From Oscillospiraceae bacterium (GTDB lineage: Bacteria > Bacillota > Clostridia > Oscillospirales > Oscillospiraceae): a stretch of 53,169 nucleotides of DNA. Below, one piece after another: positions 1 to 10,090 of the stretch. The stretch is from the NCBI GenBank assembly GCA_015068235.1, contig SVKY01000010.1, positions 1 to 53,169 on the forward strand, read 5' to 3'. The notes below the pieces were generated by a model that had not been told where the DNA came from, did no database searches, and worked only from the letters and a program-made list of their open reading frames with translations. Position numbers and translations under genes: made by a program. Position 1 is the stretch's first letter. Each line of letters opens with the position of its first letter.

Positions 1-116
1 CCTTTCCTTCCAAGACATACAAATACACCCTTTCTCTTCTGTATGCCTTGATTATATCAAAAACTGTAAACCATGTCCTTGCACATTGTGTAAACTATCT
101 TACTACACTATACATC
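1..116. repeat. Possible insertion-sequence terminus at left window edge
   Basis: Non-coding stretch with no supported gene. It contains CTGTAAACCATGT at about 66-78 and a second, related GTGTAAACTAT at about 89-99. The same CTGTAAACCATGT word recurs in reverse complement three times at 40233-40294. In both places the repeats abut an intergenic repeat element cut at the centre of its GGTCATGACC palindrome. Multiple short repeats at a terminus resemble the ends of IS21-type elements; the rest of such an element would lie left of the window. Inferred from pattern only. Confidence 0.3.
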
Positions 117-168
117 ATGACCCTCCCATACAGTTCAAAATTTGTAATTCAGCGATAAATCGGAATTT
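117..168. mobile_element. MITE-like repeat, right half only
   Basis: Partial copy of the AAATTCCGAT-ended family. It begins at CATGACCCTCCC, the exact centre of the internal palindrome seen in full copies, and ends with CGATAAATCGGAATTT. The missing left half is replaced by the possible IS end at 1-116. Confidence 0.6.
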
Positions 169-178
169 GGCAAAGGTT

Positions 179-218
179 AAAAATACAAGGCAGGCGCATT
201 TGTCTGGCTTGTATTTTT
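179..218 (-). terminator. Terminator of the purine permease gene
   Basis: Inverted repeat with arms AAAAATACAAG (179-189) and CTTGTATTTTT (208-218). Read on the minus strand it starts at the permease stop codon and ends in a T run, as expected for intrinsic termination. Confidence 0.7.
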
Positions 219-1626
219 ATTTGGAAACGAAGAACATAACAGTAAACAAGATGCCGATCAGCCAAGTGCCGAGCTTGACATCACGAATTTTTCCGGTGAA
301 AACGGAGATTGCGATCGATGCGATCATGCCGAAGGCGATGCCAAAGGAGATGTTGTTTGTAAAAGGGATCATGGAAACGGTCAGAAATGCCGGCACGGCT
401 GCCGACGGATCGTCCCAATCGATATCACGCACACAGCCCATCATCAAAATGCCGACATAGACCAAAGCAGCAGCCGTTGCACATGCCGGAATCAGCTTTG
501 CAATCGGCGCAATGAACATTGCAAGGAAGAACAGCAATGCGGTAAACACGGCGGTCAAGCCTGTTTTGCCACCCTCTGCGATGCCGGCGGCGGATTCGAC
601 AAAGGTCGTCACGGGCGAACAGCCGCACACCGCACCCACGCAGGTGGCAACGGCATCGGCGGTCATGGCTTTTTCCAGCTTGGGGATGCTGCCATCGTTT
701 TTGACCAAGCCACCGCAGGTGCAGGCACCGTAAAGCGCACCGAGCGTGTCAAACATATCGACCAGGCAAAAGGAGATCGTTGTGGTCAACAGTGCGATGA
801 TAAAATTGCCCATGCCGTTTGCTTCGATAAAGGCGGAAAAATCAAAGCCCTCACGGAACACCGCAAAAAGCGACAGGTCCGCAAATTTCTCAAACGGAGC
901 AAAAATATTGACTGACATGCTGCCCGAAATTCCGTCAGCAAAGCCATCAACAGAGATCAGTCCGACGATATAATACACTGCAGCGCTGCCGACAATGCCC
1001 CACAAAACAGCGCCACGCACGCCTTTTTTGGAAATAATCCCGATGGCAATGATGGCAATGACGGCGATCAGAAGCGGCATGACCTGCGCCCATGTGGCAG
1101 TGCCGTGCAGGGAGGGGAAAATATTGAAGCTGTGCAGCGAGATCGTGCCGTTGCCGATTTCGAGCAAGCCTGCACTTTGCAAGCCTAAAAATGCGATAAA
1201 CAGACCAATACCTGCGGAAATTGCAGTTTTTACGGACGTGGGAATGGCTTCTAAAATGTGCTTTCTCAGTCCCGTTGCGGTCAAAAGCAGGAACAAAATT
1301 CCGTCGAACAGCACCAGCACCAGCGCATTTGCGTAGGTGAAGCCGAACTCATGGCAGACGGTGTTGACGAAAAAAGCATTAATGCCCATGCCTGCCGCCT
1401 GAGACAGGGGAAGCTTGGCAAAAAGTCCCATCATCAGCGTTCCGACGACCGCAGAAATTGAGGTAGAAATATAGACAGCATCAAAATAATCGCTGCCAAA
1501 TTCGGCTGCAAACATGGAAGGGTTGACGATCAGGATATATGCCATCGCCATAAAGGCGGTCAAGCCCGCAACAAATTCCCTTCTCACGCTTGTTCGATGC
1601 TCTTTCAGATGAAAAAACTGCTCCAT
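217..1626 (-). CDS. pbuG: NCS2 (AzgA/PbuG-type) guanine/hypoxanthine permease
   Basis: A 469-residue, strongly hydrophobic inner-membrane transporter that imports purine bases, probably guanine/hypoxanthine, by proton symport. The N-terminus (FHLKEHRTSVRREFVAGL, then TAFMAMAYILIVNP) and the internal MGINAFF, LVDMFDTLGALYG and TTFVESAAGIAEGGKTG stretches match the AzgA/PbuG branch of the NCS2 family, and the length fits. ATG at 1626 is preceded by a GGAGGAAATT ribosome site. It is transcribed divergently from the two-component system, with only about 90 bp between them. I see no purine riboswitch in that gap. Substrate choice within purines is family inference; the symbol reflects best resemblance, not proof of orthology. 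Confidence 0.85.
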   Translation of the reverse strand: MEQFFHLKEHRTSVRREFVAGLTAFMAMAYILIVNPSMFAAEFGSDYFDAVYISTSISAVVGTLMMGLFAKLPLSQAAGMGINAFFVNTVCHEFGFTYANALVLVLFDGILFLLLTATGLRKHILEAIPTSVKTAISAGIGLFIAFLGLQSAGLLEIGNGTISLHSFNIFPSLHGTATWAQVMPLLIAVIAIIAIGIISKKGVRGAVLWGIVGSAAVYYIVGLISVDGFADGISGSMSVNIFAPFEKFADLSLFAVFREGFDFSAFIEANGMGNFIIALLTTTISFCLVDMFDTLGALYGACTCGGLVKNDGSIPKLEKAMTADAVATCVGAVCGCSPVTTFVESAAGIAEGGKTGLTAVFTALLFFLAMFIAPIAKLIPACATAAALVYVGILMMGCVRDIDWDDPSAAVPAFLTVSMIPFTNNISFGIAFGMIASIAISVFTGKIRDVKLGTWLIGILFTVMFFVSK

Positions 1627-1718
1627 AATTTCCTCCGATTGATGGTAGAATCTTTTTTTGATCTATGTTATAATGCTCCTGAGCGATAAAAAAATTACAT
1701 TTGGGGAGAGATTTTTTT

Positions 1719-2393
1719 GTGATTTGGTGTGTAGAGGACGATGCAAGCATCCGTGAGATCGAGGTTTATGCGCTGCGTTCAACGGGCTTCGAGGCGATGG
1801 GCTTCGAGGACGGTCTTGCCTGCTGGCAGGCGCTCAAAGAACAAAAGCCCGAGCTGATCGTTCTGGATGTGATGTTACCCGAGCTTGACGGTGTGCAGCT
1901 TCTTCAGAAAATCAGAAACACGCCTGCGCTTGCCGATCTGCCGATCCTGATGGCGACCGCCAAGGGCGCGGAATTTGACAAAATTCAGCTTTTGGATCTG
2001 GGAGCGGACGACTATTTGGTCAAACCGTTCGGGATGATGGAGATGGTCAGCCGTGTCAAAGCCATCCTGCGCCGATGCAAGAAACAGGAGAAGGTGCTGA
2101 CCCTTGGAGGCCTTGTTTTGAAGCTTGATGCGCATACCGTCACGCTTGACGGCGTGCGTGTGATGCTGACGTTTAAGGAATATGAGCTGTTGCGGCTGTT
2201 TTTGAGCAATTTGGGCTGCGCATTCACTCGTGAAGAGCTTTTGTCGAGGGTTTGGGATGCTGATTTTTTGGGGCAGACCCGTACTGTCGATATGCACATC
2301 CGCACCCTGCGTCAAAAAATCGGGCGCTACGGTGCGTGCATTGAAACCGTGCGCAATGTCGGCTATCGTATGGAGGCAAGGGATGAAACGTAG
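1719..2393 (+). CDS. OmpR/PhoB-family response regulator
   Basis: DNA-binding response regulator of 224 residues. The receiver domain covers about residues 1-115 with the acidic pair EDD at 6-8, the phospho-acceptor Asp50 in LIVLDVMLPELDG, and the conserved Lys in DDYLVKPFG. The C-terminal winged helix (about 125-222) contains LTFKEYELLRLF and TVDMHIRTLRQKIG, typical of OmpR/PhoB regulators. I chose the GTG at 1719 because GGGGAG lies at 1703-1708; the upstream TTG at 1701 would overlap that site. It overlaps the next gene, a histidine kinase, by 11 bases, so the two are translationally coupled. The pair resembles PhoP/PhoR but the stimulus cannot be read from sequence. Confidence 0.9.
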   Translation: MIWCVEDDASIREIEVYALRSTGFEAMGFEDGLACWQALKEQKPELIVLDVMLPELDGVQLLQKIRNTPALADLPILMATAKGAEFDKIQLLDLGADDYLVKPFGMMEMVSRVKAILRRCKKQEKVLTLGGLVLKLDAHTVTLDGVRVMLTFKEYELLRLFLSNLGCAFTREELLSRVWDADFLGQTRTVDMHIRTLRQKIGRYGACIETVRNVGYRMEARDET

Positions 2394-4017
2394 AATATTT
2401 CGTTCCTCACTGCTCATTACGATGCTGGTTTTACTGTGTTGTCTGGGAATTTTGATCGGCTTTGTCTACGATTATTATGACGATGTTCAGGTTCGTCAGC
2501 TCAAGGACGAGCTTGGTATTGCAGCCGCAGGTATGGAGCAGGACGGCTTGAAATTTCTCAAGGACGTGCGTTCCGAGCGTTTTCGCCTGACGTGGATCCG
2601 GGCAGACGGTACGGTCATTTATGACACGATCGCAGACGAAAATACTATGGCAAATCATGCCGAACGTGAGGAGGTCATCTCTGCCTTTGCCACGGGAAGC
2701 GGCTCTGCCAAACGCTATTCCGACACGCTGACCGAGCGCACGCTATATGAAGCGATACGCCTGAATGACGGGACGGTTTTGCGTATTTCGATGCGGCAGG
2801 CAACTGTGACAGCGCTTTTACGCTATATGCTGCTGCCGATTGTGTTGGTGATTGCGCTGTGTGTTGTGCTTTCGCTGATTTTGTCGAAAAAAATGTCCAG
2901 GCGCATCACGGAGCCCCTGGATCGTTTGAATTTGGAGGCACCGCTGGAAAACGAAGCCTATCCCGAGATTGAGCCGCTTTTGCAGCGATTGAATGTGCTG
3001 CATCTTCAAATCGATGCGCAGATGCAAAAGCTAAAACAAAAAACCGCACAGTTTGAGCAGAGCATCGGAAACATGAGCGAGGGACTTTTGCTGTTGGATC
3101 AGGACGGTCAGATTCTGACGGTCAATCCTGCCGCATTAAGAATTTTCCGGGCAGATGCAGATTGTGTCGGAAAAAATATTCTTGCCATTGACCGTGATGG
3201 TTTGTTCCGAAATGCCATCAACGAGACCTTCCTGAACGGACATTGTCAAATGCAGTTCGAGCGTGAGGGGAAGAACTATCATATCGGCTTTGACCGCATC
3301 ACCGACGATGAGCAGCCGGCTGGCGCTGTCATTTTGGCAATCGATATGACACAGCAGAAGCTTGCGGAGTACAGCCGTCGGGAATTTTCCGCCAATGTTT
3401 CCCACGAGCTGAAAACGCCTTTGCAGAGCATCATCGGCTCAGCGGAGCTTTTGAAGGACGGCTTTGTGAAACAGGAAGATATTCCGACGTTTCTCGAACG
3501 TATCCACAAGGAGGCAAGCCGCCTGGTCGTGCTGATCGAGGATATTATTCGCCTGTCACAGCTTGATGAAAAGCAGCCGATCCCAACGCAGACGGTGGCG
3601 CTCGACAGTTTGGCACAGGAGGTCGTTTCCATCCTGCGTGAGAGCGCCGAAAAGAAAAAAATTCGGTTGACGATCCATACGGAGCCAACCGAAATGATTG
3701 GGGTGCCGAGACTTCTCAGTGAGCTTTTGACCAACCTGTGCGATAATGCGATCAAATATACCAATGCAGGCGGCAGTGTTGAGGTGGAAATAAAAAACAA
3801 AGCCATTATCGTTCGTGATAACGGCATTGGAATTGCACCTGAGCATCATATGCGCATATTTGAACGCTTTTACCGTGTGGACAAAAGCCATTCGAGGCGT
3901 TCGGGCGGTACCGGCTTAGGCTTGTCGATCGTCAAGCACGCTGCCGAATACCATAATGCCTCCGTTACGCTGGAAAGTGCCCTGGGTCAAGGCACAAGCA
4001 TCACGGTGCAGTTTTAA
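2383..4017 (+). CDS. PAS-containing membrane sensor histidine kinase (PhoR-like)
   Basis: A 544-residue sensor kinase partnering the response regulator upstream. In order: N-terminal membrane helix (LLITMLVLLCCLGILIGFVY), an extracellular loop of about 130 residues, a second helix (YMLLPIVLVIALCVVLSLIL), a short linker/HAMP-like stretch, a PAS domain beginning around SIGNMSEGLLLLDQDGQ, the dimerisation H-box NVSHELKTPL with phospho-acceptor His341, and a C-terminal ATPase with N-box LCDNAIKYTNAG and G-boxes DNGIGIAP and GGTGLGLSIV. The start at 2383 is the ATG following AGGCAAGG and overlaps the regulator gene; the frame stays open further upstream but that would eclipse the regulator. The order PAS-H-box-ATPase is that of PhoR. 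Confidence 0.9.
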   Translation: MKRRIFRSSLLITMLVLLCCLGILIGFVYDYYDDVQVRQLKDELGIAAAGMEQDGLKFLKDVRSERFRLTWIRADGTVIYDTIADENTMANHAEREEVISAFATGSGSAKRYSDTLTERTLYEAIRLNDGTVLRISMRQATVTALLRYMLLPIVLVIALCVVLSLILSKKMSRRITEPLDRLNLEAPLENEAYPEIEPLLQRLNVLHLQIDAQMQKLKQKTAQFEQSIGNMSEGLLLLDQDGQILTVNPAALRIFRADADCVGKNILAIDRDGLFRNAINETFLNGHCQMQFEREGKNYHIGFDRITDDEQPAGAVILAIDMTQQKLAEYSRREFSANVSHELKTPLQSIIGSAELLKDGFVKQEDIPTFLERIHKEASRLVVLIEDIIRLSQLDEKQPIPTQTVALDSLAQEVVSILRESAEKKKIRLTIHTEPTEMIGVPRLLSELLTNLCDNAIKYTNAGGSVEVEIKNKAIIVRDNGIGIAPEHHMRIFERFYRVDKSHSRRSGGTGLGLSIVKHAAEYHNASVTLESALGQGTSITVQF

Positions 4018-4055
4018 GATTCCGATGGGTGCGTAAGCATACCGACAAGCCTTAT

Positions 4056-4514
4056 TCAGGTTACGGCGTGGATTTCAAGGGGGATCACACTTTGCAGCGT
4101 TTTCAGGCTTGCCTCGATTTGAAGTCCGATCCTGCCGCCGCTGAAAAATATCGTCTCATGCAAAAAAGCAGCTTCGTCAATGACCGTACGAAGCTGTTTT
4201 TTCATGCCGATCGGGCTGCAGCCACCGTGAATGTAACCCGTCAGCGGCAAAAGCTCCTTCTGTGGCAGCATGGCGATGGATTTTTCGCCCACAGCCTTGG
4301 CTGCCTTTTTCAGATCCAGCTCTTCGGCAACAGGGATCATAAAAACATAATGCGCTGCGCTCTTTCCCACAGTGACAAGGGTTTTGAAAACTCTCTCTTG
4401 CGCCTGTGCAAGCGTTTTTGCTACATCGATGCCGCTGATCACGCCCTCATAGGTATGCAACCGATATGGCAGCTTTTTGCGATCCAGCTGACGTACAGCG
4501 TTCGTTTTTTCCAT
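4056..4514 (-). CDS. ybaK: YbaK/EbsC-type Cys-tRNA(Pro)/Cys-tRNA(Cys) deacylase
   Basis: 152-residue trans-editing enzyme that hydrolyses mischarged Cys-tRNA(Pro). The sequence matches YbaK throughout: N-terminal TNAVRQLDRKKLPY, central VFKTLVTVG, AMLPQKELLPLTGYIHGGCSPIG with the family's GGxSPxG-like motif, and terminal SGGRIGLQIE. The length is usual for the family. It is the last gene of the heat-shock transcription unit; its start overlaps the stop of the TIGR04076 gene by one base (TGATG), implying coupled translation. It converges with the histidine kinase gene, about 40 bp apart, and I see no convincing terminator between them. Confidence 0.88.
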   Translation of the reverse strand: MEKTNAVRQLDRKKLPYRLHTYEGVISGIDVAKTLAQAQERVFKTLVTVGKSAAHYVFMIPVAEELDLKKAAKAVGEKSIAMLPQKELLPLTGYIHGGCSPIGMKKQLRTVIDEAAFLHETIFFSGGRIGLQIEASLKTLQSVIPLEIHAVT

Positions 4515-4816
4515 CAGTCTATCGCCTCGATATAAAAACTGACAGGTCGGAAACCATCATTGCAGGAAATCATGGCAGATGTTTCGTTTTTCATCCAGCC
4601 ATCATAGAAATTACCGCCGCCTTGCGCCAAAACAAGTACGAATTCCTCCATACTTTTCCAAGCGCTCAAGCAAAAGCCATTCGGTCTTTGCCCGTTTTCC
4701 GAAATAAAAACCTGCCCTTCCTCGATGTCACAGGCGTGCTCGATCGGATTTTCATAAAGTGCCATCAGATCCTCATAGCTCGCCTTACGCATCGCTGTGA
4801 TCCTGCATTTTTTCAT
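4514..4816 (-). CDS. TIGR04076 family protein, function unknown
   Basis: Small 100-residue cytoplasmic protein. The family pattern is visible: KCRITAMRK at the start, a CDIEEGQVFI segment, GFCLSAWKSM, VLAQGGGNFYDGW and the terminal SCNDGFRPVSFYIEAID. No catalytic role is established for the family to my knowledge. It overlaps both neighbours (ATGA with rqcP, TGATG with ybaK), so it is translated as part of the operon trailing dnaJ, which may place it in protein or tRNA quality control; that is only inference from position. Confidence 0.75.
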   Translation of the reverse strand: MKKCRITAMRKASYEDLMALYENPIEHACDIEEGQVFISENGQRPNGFCLSAWKSMEEFVLVLAQGGGNFYDGWMKNETSAMISCNDGFRPVSFYIEAID

Positions 4817-5064
4817 TGTGCCTCTCCGATCTCACGGTACATCGCAGAGGCATCGTCCTTGCGCACTGCCTCGGCAACGGCAAGCACCTCCACTGCCAGT
4901 GTCTTTGTGCCGAAGGCGATGCGGATCACATCTCCGACCTTGACGTCGCAGGAAGCCTTTGCAGGACGACCGTTGACCGTGACTCGGGCATTATCGCACG
5001 CCTCGTTGGCAACGGTGCGACGCTTGATCAGGCGTGAGACCTTCAAATATTTATCTAATCGCAT
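4813..5064 (-). CDS. rqcP: S4-domain RNA-binding protein (RqcP/Hsp15-like)
   Basis: 83-residue protein made almost entirely of one S4 RNA-binding domain: MRLDKYLKVSRLIKRRTVANEAC, VTVNGRPAKASCDVKVGDVI. This matches YabO/RqcP of Firmicutes, which binds 50S-peptidyl-tRNA complexes and supports RqcH in C-terminal alanine tailing of stalled nascent chains, and is also related to Hsp15. ATG at 5064 has AAAGGGAGA upstream. It follows dnaJ by 23 bases, an arrangement that links ribosome rescue to chaperones. In Bacillus the gene lies elsewhere (near mfd), so the assignment rests on sequence, not on location. Confidence 0.8.
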   Translation of the reverse strand: MRLDKYLKVSRLIKRRTVANEACDNARVTVNGRPAKASCDVKVGDVIRIAFGTKTLAVEVLAVAEAVRKDDASAMYREIGEAQ

Positions 5065-5087
5065 AAAAATCTCCCTTTATCACCGAT

Positions 5088-6218
5088 CTATTTGAAAAGA
5101 TCGAAGAATTTTTTGCGTTTGGGATGTGACTGATCACCGGCAGCGGTTTCAAACTTATGCAAAAGCTCCTTCTGCTCCTTGGAAAGCTTTGTCGGTGTTT
5201 CGACCACGACTGTCACAAATTCATCGCCTCGGCTCGAGCTGTTGACATAGGGAATGCCCTTGCCCTTCAAGCGGAAGGTCGTGCCGGTCTGCGTGCCCTC
5301 GCCGATCGTGTAGCGCACACGTCCATCGATCGTGGGAACCTCGATCTCCGCACCCAATGCCGCCTGCGAGAAGCTGATGGGCATCTCGACATAGACGCTC
5401 TGACCCTGACGGGTAAAAACGGGGTGACGCTTGACCTGAACGGCGATCAAAATATTGCCGTTCGGACCTCCGTTCATGCCTACGCTGCCCTCGCCCGGGA
5501 CACGCACGGTTTGACCATCATCGATACCGGCAGGGAATTTGACCATCGTCTTAAAGCTTTTGCGGATCTTGCCCTTGCCCTTGCAGCGGTTGCAGGGATT
5601 GGGAATGATCTTTCCCGTACCACGGCACTCGGGGCAAGCAGAATCCGACTGCATGACCATGCCCATAAAATTCTGCTGCGTACGCACTGTTCCGCGACCG
5701 CCGCAACGGTGGCAGGTCTGCGCCTTGGTACCCTCGGCAGCGCCGGAACCTCCGCAACGGTCGCAATTTTCGATACGAGAAGCCGAAATTTCACGCTCCG
5801 TGCCGAATGCCGCATCTTCAAACGTCAGCTCCACACGAGCCATGACATCCTCGCCACGCTGCGGTGCATTGGCACTTCTGCGACGTGTGCCGCCGCCAAA
5901 GAAGCTGCCGAAAATATCGCCCAAATCGCCAAAATCACCAAAGCCACCGAACGGACTACCGCCACCGCCGGCACCTGCATAATTGGGATCGACACCGGCA
6001 AAGCCGAATTGGTCATAGCGTGCACGCTTATCGGCATCGGAGAGAACCTCGTTCGCCTCGTTGATCTCCTTAAAGCGCTCCTCAGCGCCGGGTTCATGGT
6101 TGACATCGGGGTGATACTGCGCTGCCATCTTGCGGTAGGCACGCTTGATGTCGGCTTCGGAGGCATCCTTGGCGACACCTAACACCTCGTAATAATCTCG
6201 TTTGTTTTCGTTTGCCAT
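5088..6218 (-). CDS. dnaJ: Chaperone protein DnaJ
   Basis: Type I Hsp40 co-chaperone, 376 residues, that delivers substrates to DnaK and stimulates its ATPase. Visible domains: J-domain (DYYEVLGVAKDASEADIKRAYRKMA with the HPD triad in YHPDVNH), a Gly/Phe-rich linker (GGGGSPFGGFGDFGDLGD), four zinc-binding CxxCxGxG-type repeats (CDRCGGSG, CHRCGGRG, CPECRGTG, CNRCKGKG) and the C-terminal substrate-binding domains. I start at the ATG at 6218, which follows GAGGGTGG with 5 bases spacing; a GTG three codons upstream lies inside that ribosome site. It is separated from dnaK by an unusual 414-bp gap holding a repeat element and a perfect hairpin. Confidence 0.95.
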   Translation of the reverse strand: MANENKRDYYEVLGVAKDASEADIKRAYRKMAAQYHPDVNHEPGAEERFKEINEANEVLSDADKRARYDQFGFAGVDPNYAGAGGGGSPFGGFGDFGDLGDIFGSFFGGGTRRRSANAPQRGEDVMARVELTFEDAAFGTEREISASRIENCDRCGGSGAAEGTKAQTCHRCGGRGTVRTQQNFMGMVMQSDSACPECRGTGKIIPNPCNRCKGKGKIRKSFKTMVKFPAGIDDGQTVRVPGEGSVGMNGGPNGNILIAVQVKRHPVFTRQGQSVYVEMPISFSQAALGAEIEVPTIDGRVRYTIGEGTQTGTTFRLKGKGIPYVNSSSRGDEFVTVVVETPTKLSKEQKELLHKFETAAGDQSHPKRKKFFDLFK

Positions 6219-6251
6219 AAAATCCACCCTCTTTTTGGGTTATGTTTGTAC

Positions 6252-6290
6252 CACAAAGAATCTTAGCACGATGTGCTAAGATTCTTTGTG
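6252..6290. repeat. Perfect 18-bp inverted repeat between dnaK and dnaJ, with CIRCE-like arms
   Basis: Arms 6252-6269 and 6273-6290 are perfectly complementary with a 3-base loop (GAT). The inner halves TTAGCAC and GTGCTAA equal seven of the nine bases of each CIRCE half-site, but with spacer 3 instead of 9. No T run follows in the dnaJ direction, so it looks like an RNA processing or stability hairpin, or a modified operator, rather than a terminator. Confidence 0.75.
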
Positions 6291-6336
6291 ATAAGTTCGA
6301 ATGTAGAAAAAGAAATTTCCTTTTCGAAAAAGCGCC

Positions 6337-6625
6337 AAATTCCGATTGATCGAACAGAACGTATCAACCACTGTAGGGGAGGGTCATGACCCTCCCGGGT
6401 GCAGGAACGATCGTAATTGTTGATAATTATCGTAACACATTACGTTTTCACATTGGTTTGCTGCGAAATTTTACCGTTTTCTGTGCGGGAGGGTAGCGAA
6501 GCGGAGGGAGCGGTAGTGAATGACAGCCCGGTGGGCTGTCAGAGCCGCGACCTGACCGAGCCGCAGCAAGACCATGACCCTCCCCTACAATGTAAAACGA
6601 TAATCTCACCGATCAATCGAAATTT
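6337..6625 (-). mobile_element. MITE-like repeat, full-length ~290-bp form
   Basis: Ends AAATTCCGATTGATCG (6337-6352) and CGATCAATCGAAATTT (6610-6625). Inside are GGAGGGTCATGACCCTCC palindromes, a hairpin around ACAGCCCGGTGGGCTGT, and no coding capacity. It is the reverse complement of the copy at 29067-29353, nearly base for base. It sits between dnaK and dnaJ in an otherwise tight operon. Confidence 0.75.
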
Positions 6626-6632
6626 TAATTGA

Positions 6633-8456
<1,824 letters not shown>

Positions 8457-8493
8457 AATAAATTCCTCCTATATGAAATGAAAATTGTTTACT

Positions 8494-8991
8494 TTAGTTT
8501 GCGACCTTGACCATAGCGAAGCGGATGATCTTTTCCCCCATCGCAAAGCCTGTTTGGAAAACCTCAGCGATCTCATTCTCACCCAAGTTCTCGTCCTCGC
8601 AGTGCATCACTGCATTGTGCTTTTCGGGGTCAAATTCCTCACCGACTGCGCCGAACGGAGCGATGTTCATGCCGCCTAAAATCTTCAAAAGCTCGTTCAT
8701 GATCATCTCAACGCCCTTTTTATATGCCTCGTCTGCCGTATCGTTGCTCAAGGCTCTAAGCAGATTATCATACACGGGCAGAAACTTCTTTGCCGTATCC
8801 GACATCGCATCGGAGTAGATCGCATCCTTCTCTCGCTGAGAGCGCTTGCGGAAATTGTCATACTCGGCTGCTAAGCGCAGATACTGATCATGCTCTGCGG
8901 CAAGCTCGGCTTCCTTTTTTTCCAGCTCGGTAGGTTCTTTGATCTCTTCTACCGTTTCTTCCACAGGCTCCTGCGCCTTTTTCTTTGTCAA
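8494..8991 (-). CDS. grpE: Nucleotide exchange factor GrpE
   Basis: 165-residue exchange factor releasing ADP from DnaK. An acidic, Lys/Glu-rich N-terminal coiled coil (about residues 1-60, ELEKKEAELAAEHDQYLRLAAEYDNFRKR) precedes the beta-wing domain with GVEMIMNELLKILGG, EEFDPEKHNAVM and VFQTGFAMGEKIIRFAMVKVAN, the usual C-terminal signature. It begins three bases after the hrcA stop codon and is co-transcribed with hrcA and dnaK. Confidence 0.95.
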   Translation of the reverse strand: MTKKKAQEPVEETVEEIKEPTELEKKEAELAAEHDQYLRLAAEYDNFRKRSQREKDAIYSDAMSDTAKKFLPVYDNLLRALSNDTADEAYKKGVEMIMNELLKILGGMNIAPFGAVGEEFDPEKHNAVMHCEDENLGENEIAEVFQTGFAMGEKIIRFAMVKVAN

Positions 8992-8994
8992 AAT

Positions 8995-10047
8995 TTATTC
9001 CTCCTTGTTTGCCTCGGGCAGCTCGTTCTTCCCGAACATCTTGCCCAAACCCTCGGCAAAATAGCTTAATCTTGCAGTAATTTGCGCATAATCCATGCGC
9101 TGCGGTCCGACCACACCGATCATGCCCTGCATGCCGTCACCAATGTCGAACCTTGTCACAACGACCGATGTATTTTTTAGCTCCTGCGCCACATTCTCAG
9201 GTCCGACCAAGATCTGCACAGGGCTGTTCGGGTCGAGCTTCGCTGGCAGATTGGAGATGGTATCCTCGTCCAAAACACCCAGAATTTCCTGCGCCTTGCT
9301 CAAATCCTGATATTCCGGCTGACCAAGCAGACGATTTTGCCCCGTCACATAGACCTCGCTGCGCCGGCAGCTGTCCAACATATGGGTCGTAAAATCCACG
9401 ATGATCGGAACCAAGCCTGCGGCAGGTCCTGCGCTGCGCATCACACGCTCGATCGTCTCGCCTGTAAAGCCCTCAACCGACAAATCGGTCAGGCTGGCAT
9501 TGAGCACAGCAGTCAGAAGCTTCAGGTCAGCTTCCTGCACGTTCAGCGGCAGCTTGATGAGCTTGTTTTTCACCGTTTCATCCGATGCCATCACGACCAG
9601 AATGAAGCTGCCCTTATCCGCAGGCAGAATCTCAAACCTGCGCACTGTCACGCCCTGCGCCGGTGCCGTCATGGTGTATGCCGGAAGATTGGTCAGCTGC
9701 GAAACGAGCTTGCTCACTCGGCTCATGGCTCGGTCAAACTCCTGCATTCTCAGCTCCATCGCCTGATTGATCGATTGCGTTTCATCGACGGAAAGGCGAT
9801 AGTCCTGCATGAGGCGGTCGATGTAGAACCGATAGCCCGCAGGACTCGGGATTCTGCCTGCCGAGGTGTGCGGCTGCTCCAAAAATCCCAAATTGGTCAG
9901 CTCCGCCATTTCGTTGCGGATCGTTGCGGAGGAAAAATCCATATCCGGAAGCTGAGCAATCGTTTTAGACCCCACAGGCTCCGCCGTTCGGACATATAAG
10001 TCCACGATCGCCTTGAGTATTTTCTGCTTTCTTTCGGACAACTCCAT
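8995..10047 (-). CDS. hrcA: Heat-inducible transcription repressor HrcA
   Basis: 350-residue repressor that binds CIRCE and is kept active by GroE, so chaperone demand releases the operon. The N-terminal winged helix is visible in MELSERKQKILKAIVDLYVRTAEPVGSKTI and SSATIRNEMAELTNLGFLEQPHTSAGRIPS, followed by the GAF-like dimerisation core and a C-terminal VVGPQRMDYAQITARLSYFAE segment, all family hallmarks. ATG at 10047 has AAGGAGGG directly upstream, immediately after the CIRCE operator and a consensus promoter, so the operon is autoregulated. Confidence 0.96.
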   Translation of the reverse strand: MELSERKQKILKAIVDLYVRTAEPVGSKTIAQLPDMDFSSATIRNEMAELTNLGFLEQPHTSAGRIPSPAGYRFYIDRLMQDYRLSVDETQSINQAMELRMQEFDRAMSRVSKLVSQLTNLPAYTMTAPAQGVTVRRFEILPADKGSFILVVMASDETVKNKLIKLPLNVQEADLKLLTAVLNASLTDLSVEGFTGETIERVMRSAGPAAGLVPIIVDFTTHMLDSCRRSEVYVTGQNRLLGQPEYQDLSKAQEILGVLDEDTISNLPAKLDPNSPVQILVGPENVAQELKNTSVVVTRFDIGDGMQGMIGVVGPQRMDYAQITARLSYFAEGLGKMFGKNELPEANKEE

Positions 10048-10059
10048 GATTTTCCCTCC

Positions 10060-10086
10060 TTAGCACTCGACATTCCTGAGTGCTAA
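10060..10086 (-). promoter_or_regulatory. CIRCE operator (HrcA binding site)
   Basis: Perfect TTAGCACTC (10060-10068), nine-base spacer, GAGTGCTAA (10078-10086). It lies between the promoter and the hrcA ribosome site on the minus strand, the canonical place for repression of hrcA-grpE-dnaK-dnaJ. Confidence 0.98.
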
Positions 10087-10090
10087 ACCA

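Noticed and set aside
1627-1718. Purine riboswitch upstream of the permease
   Set aside because: The gap is only about 90 bp, shared with the divergent regulator, and no aptamer-like three-way junction pattern is visible.
5157-6182. 341-codon frame antisense to dnaJ
   Set aside because: No family resemblance; dnaJ on the other strand is certain.
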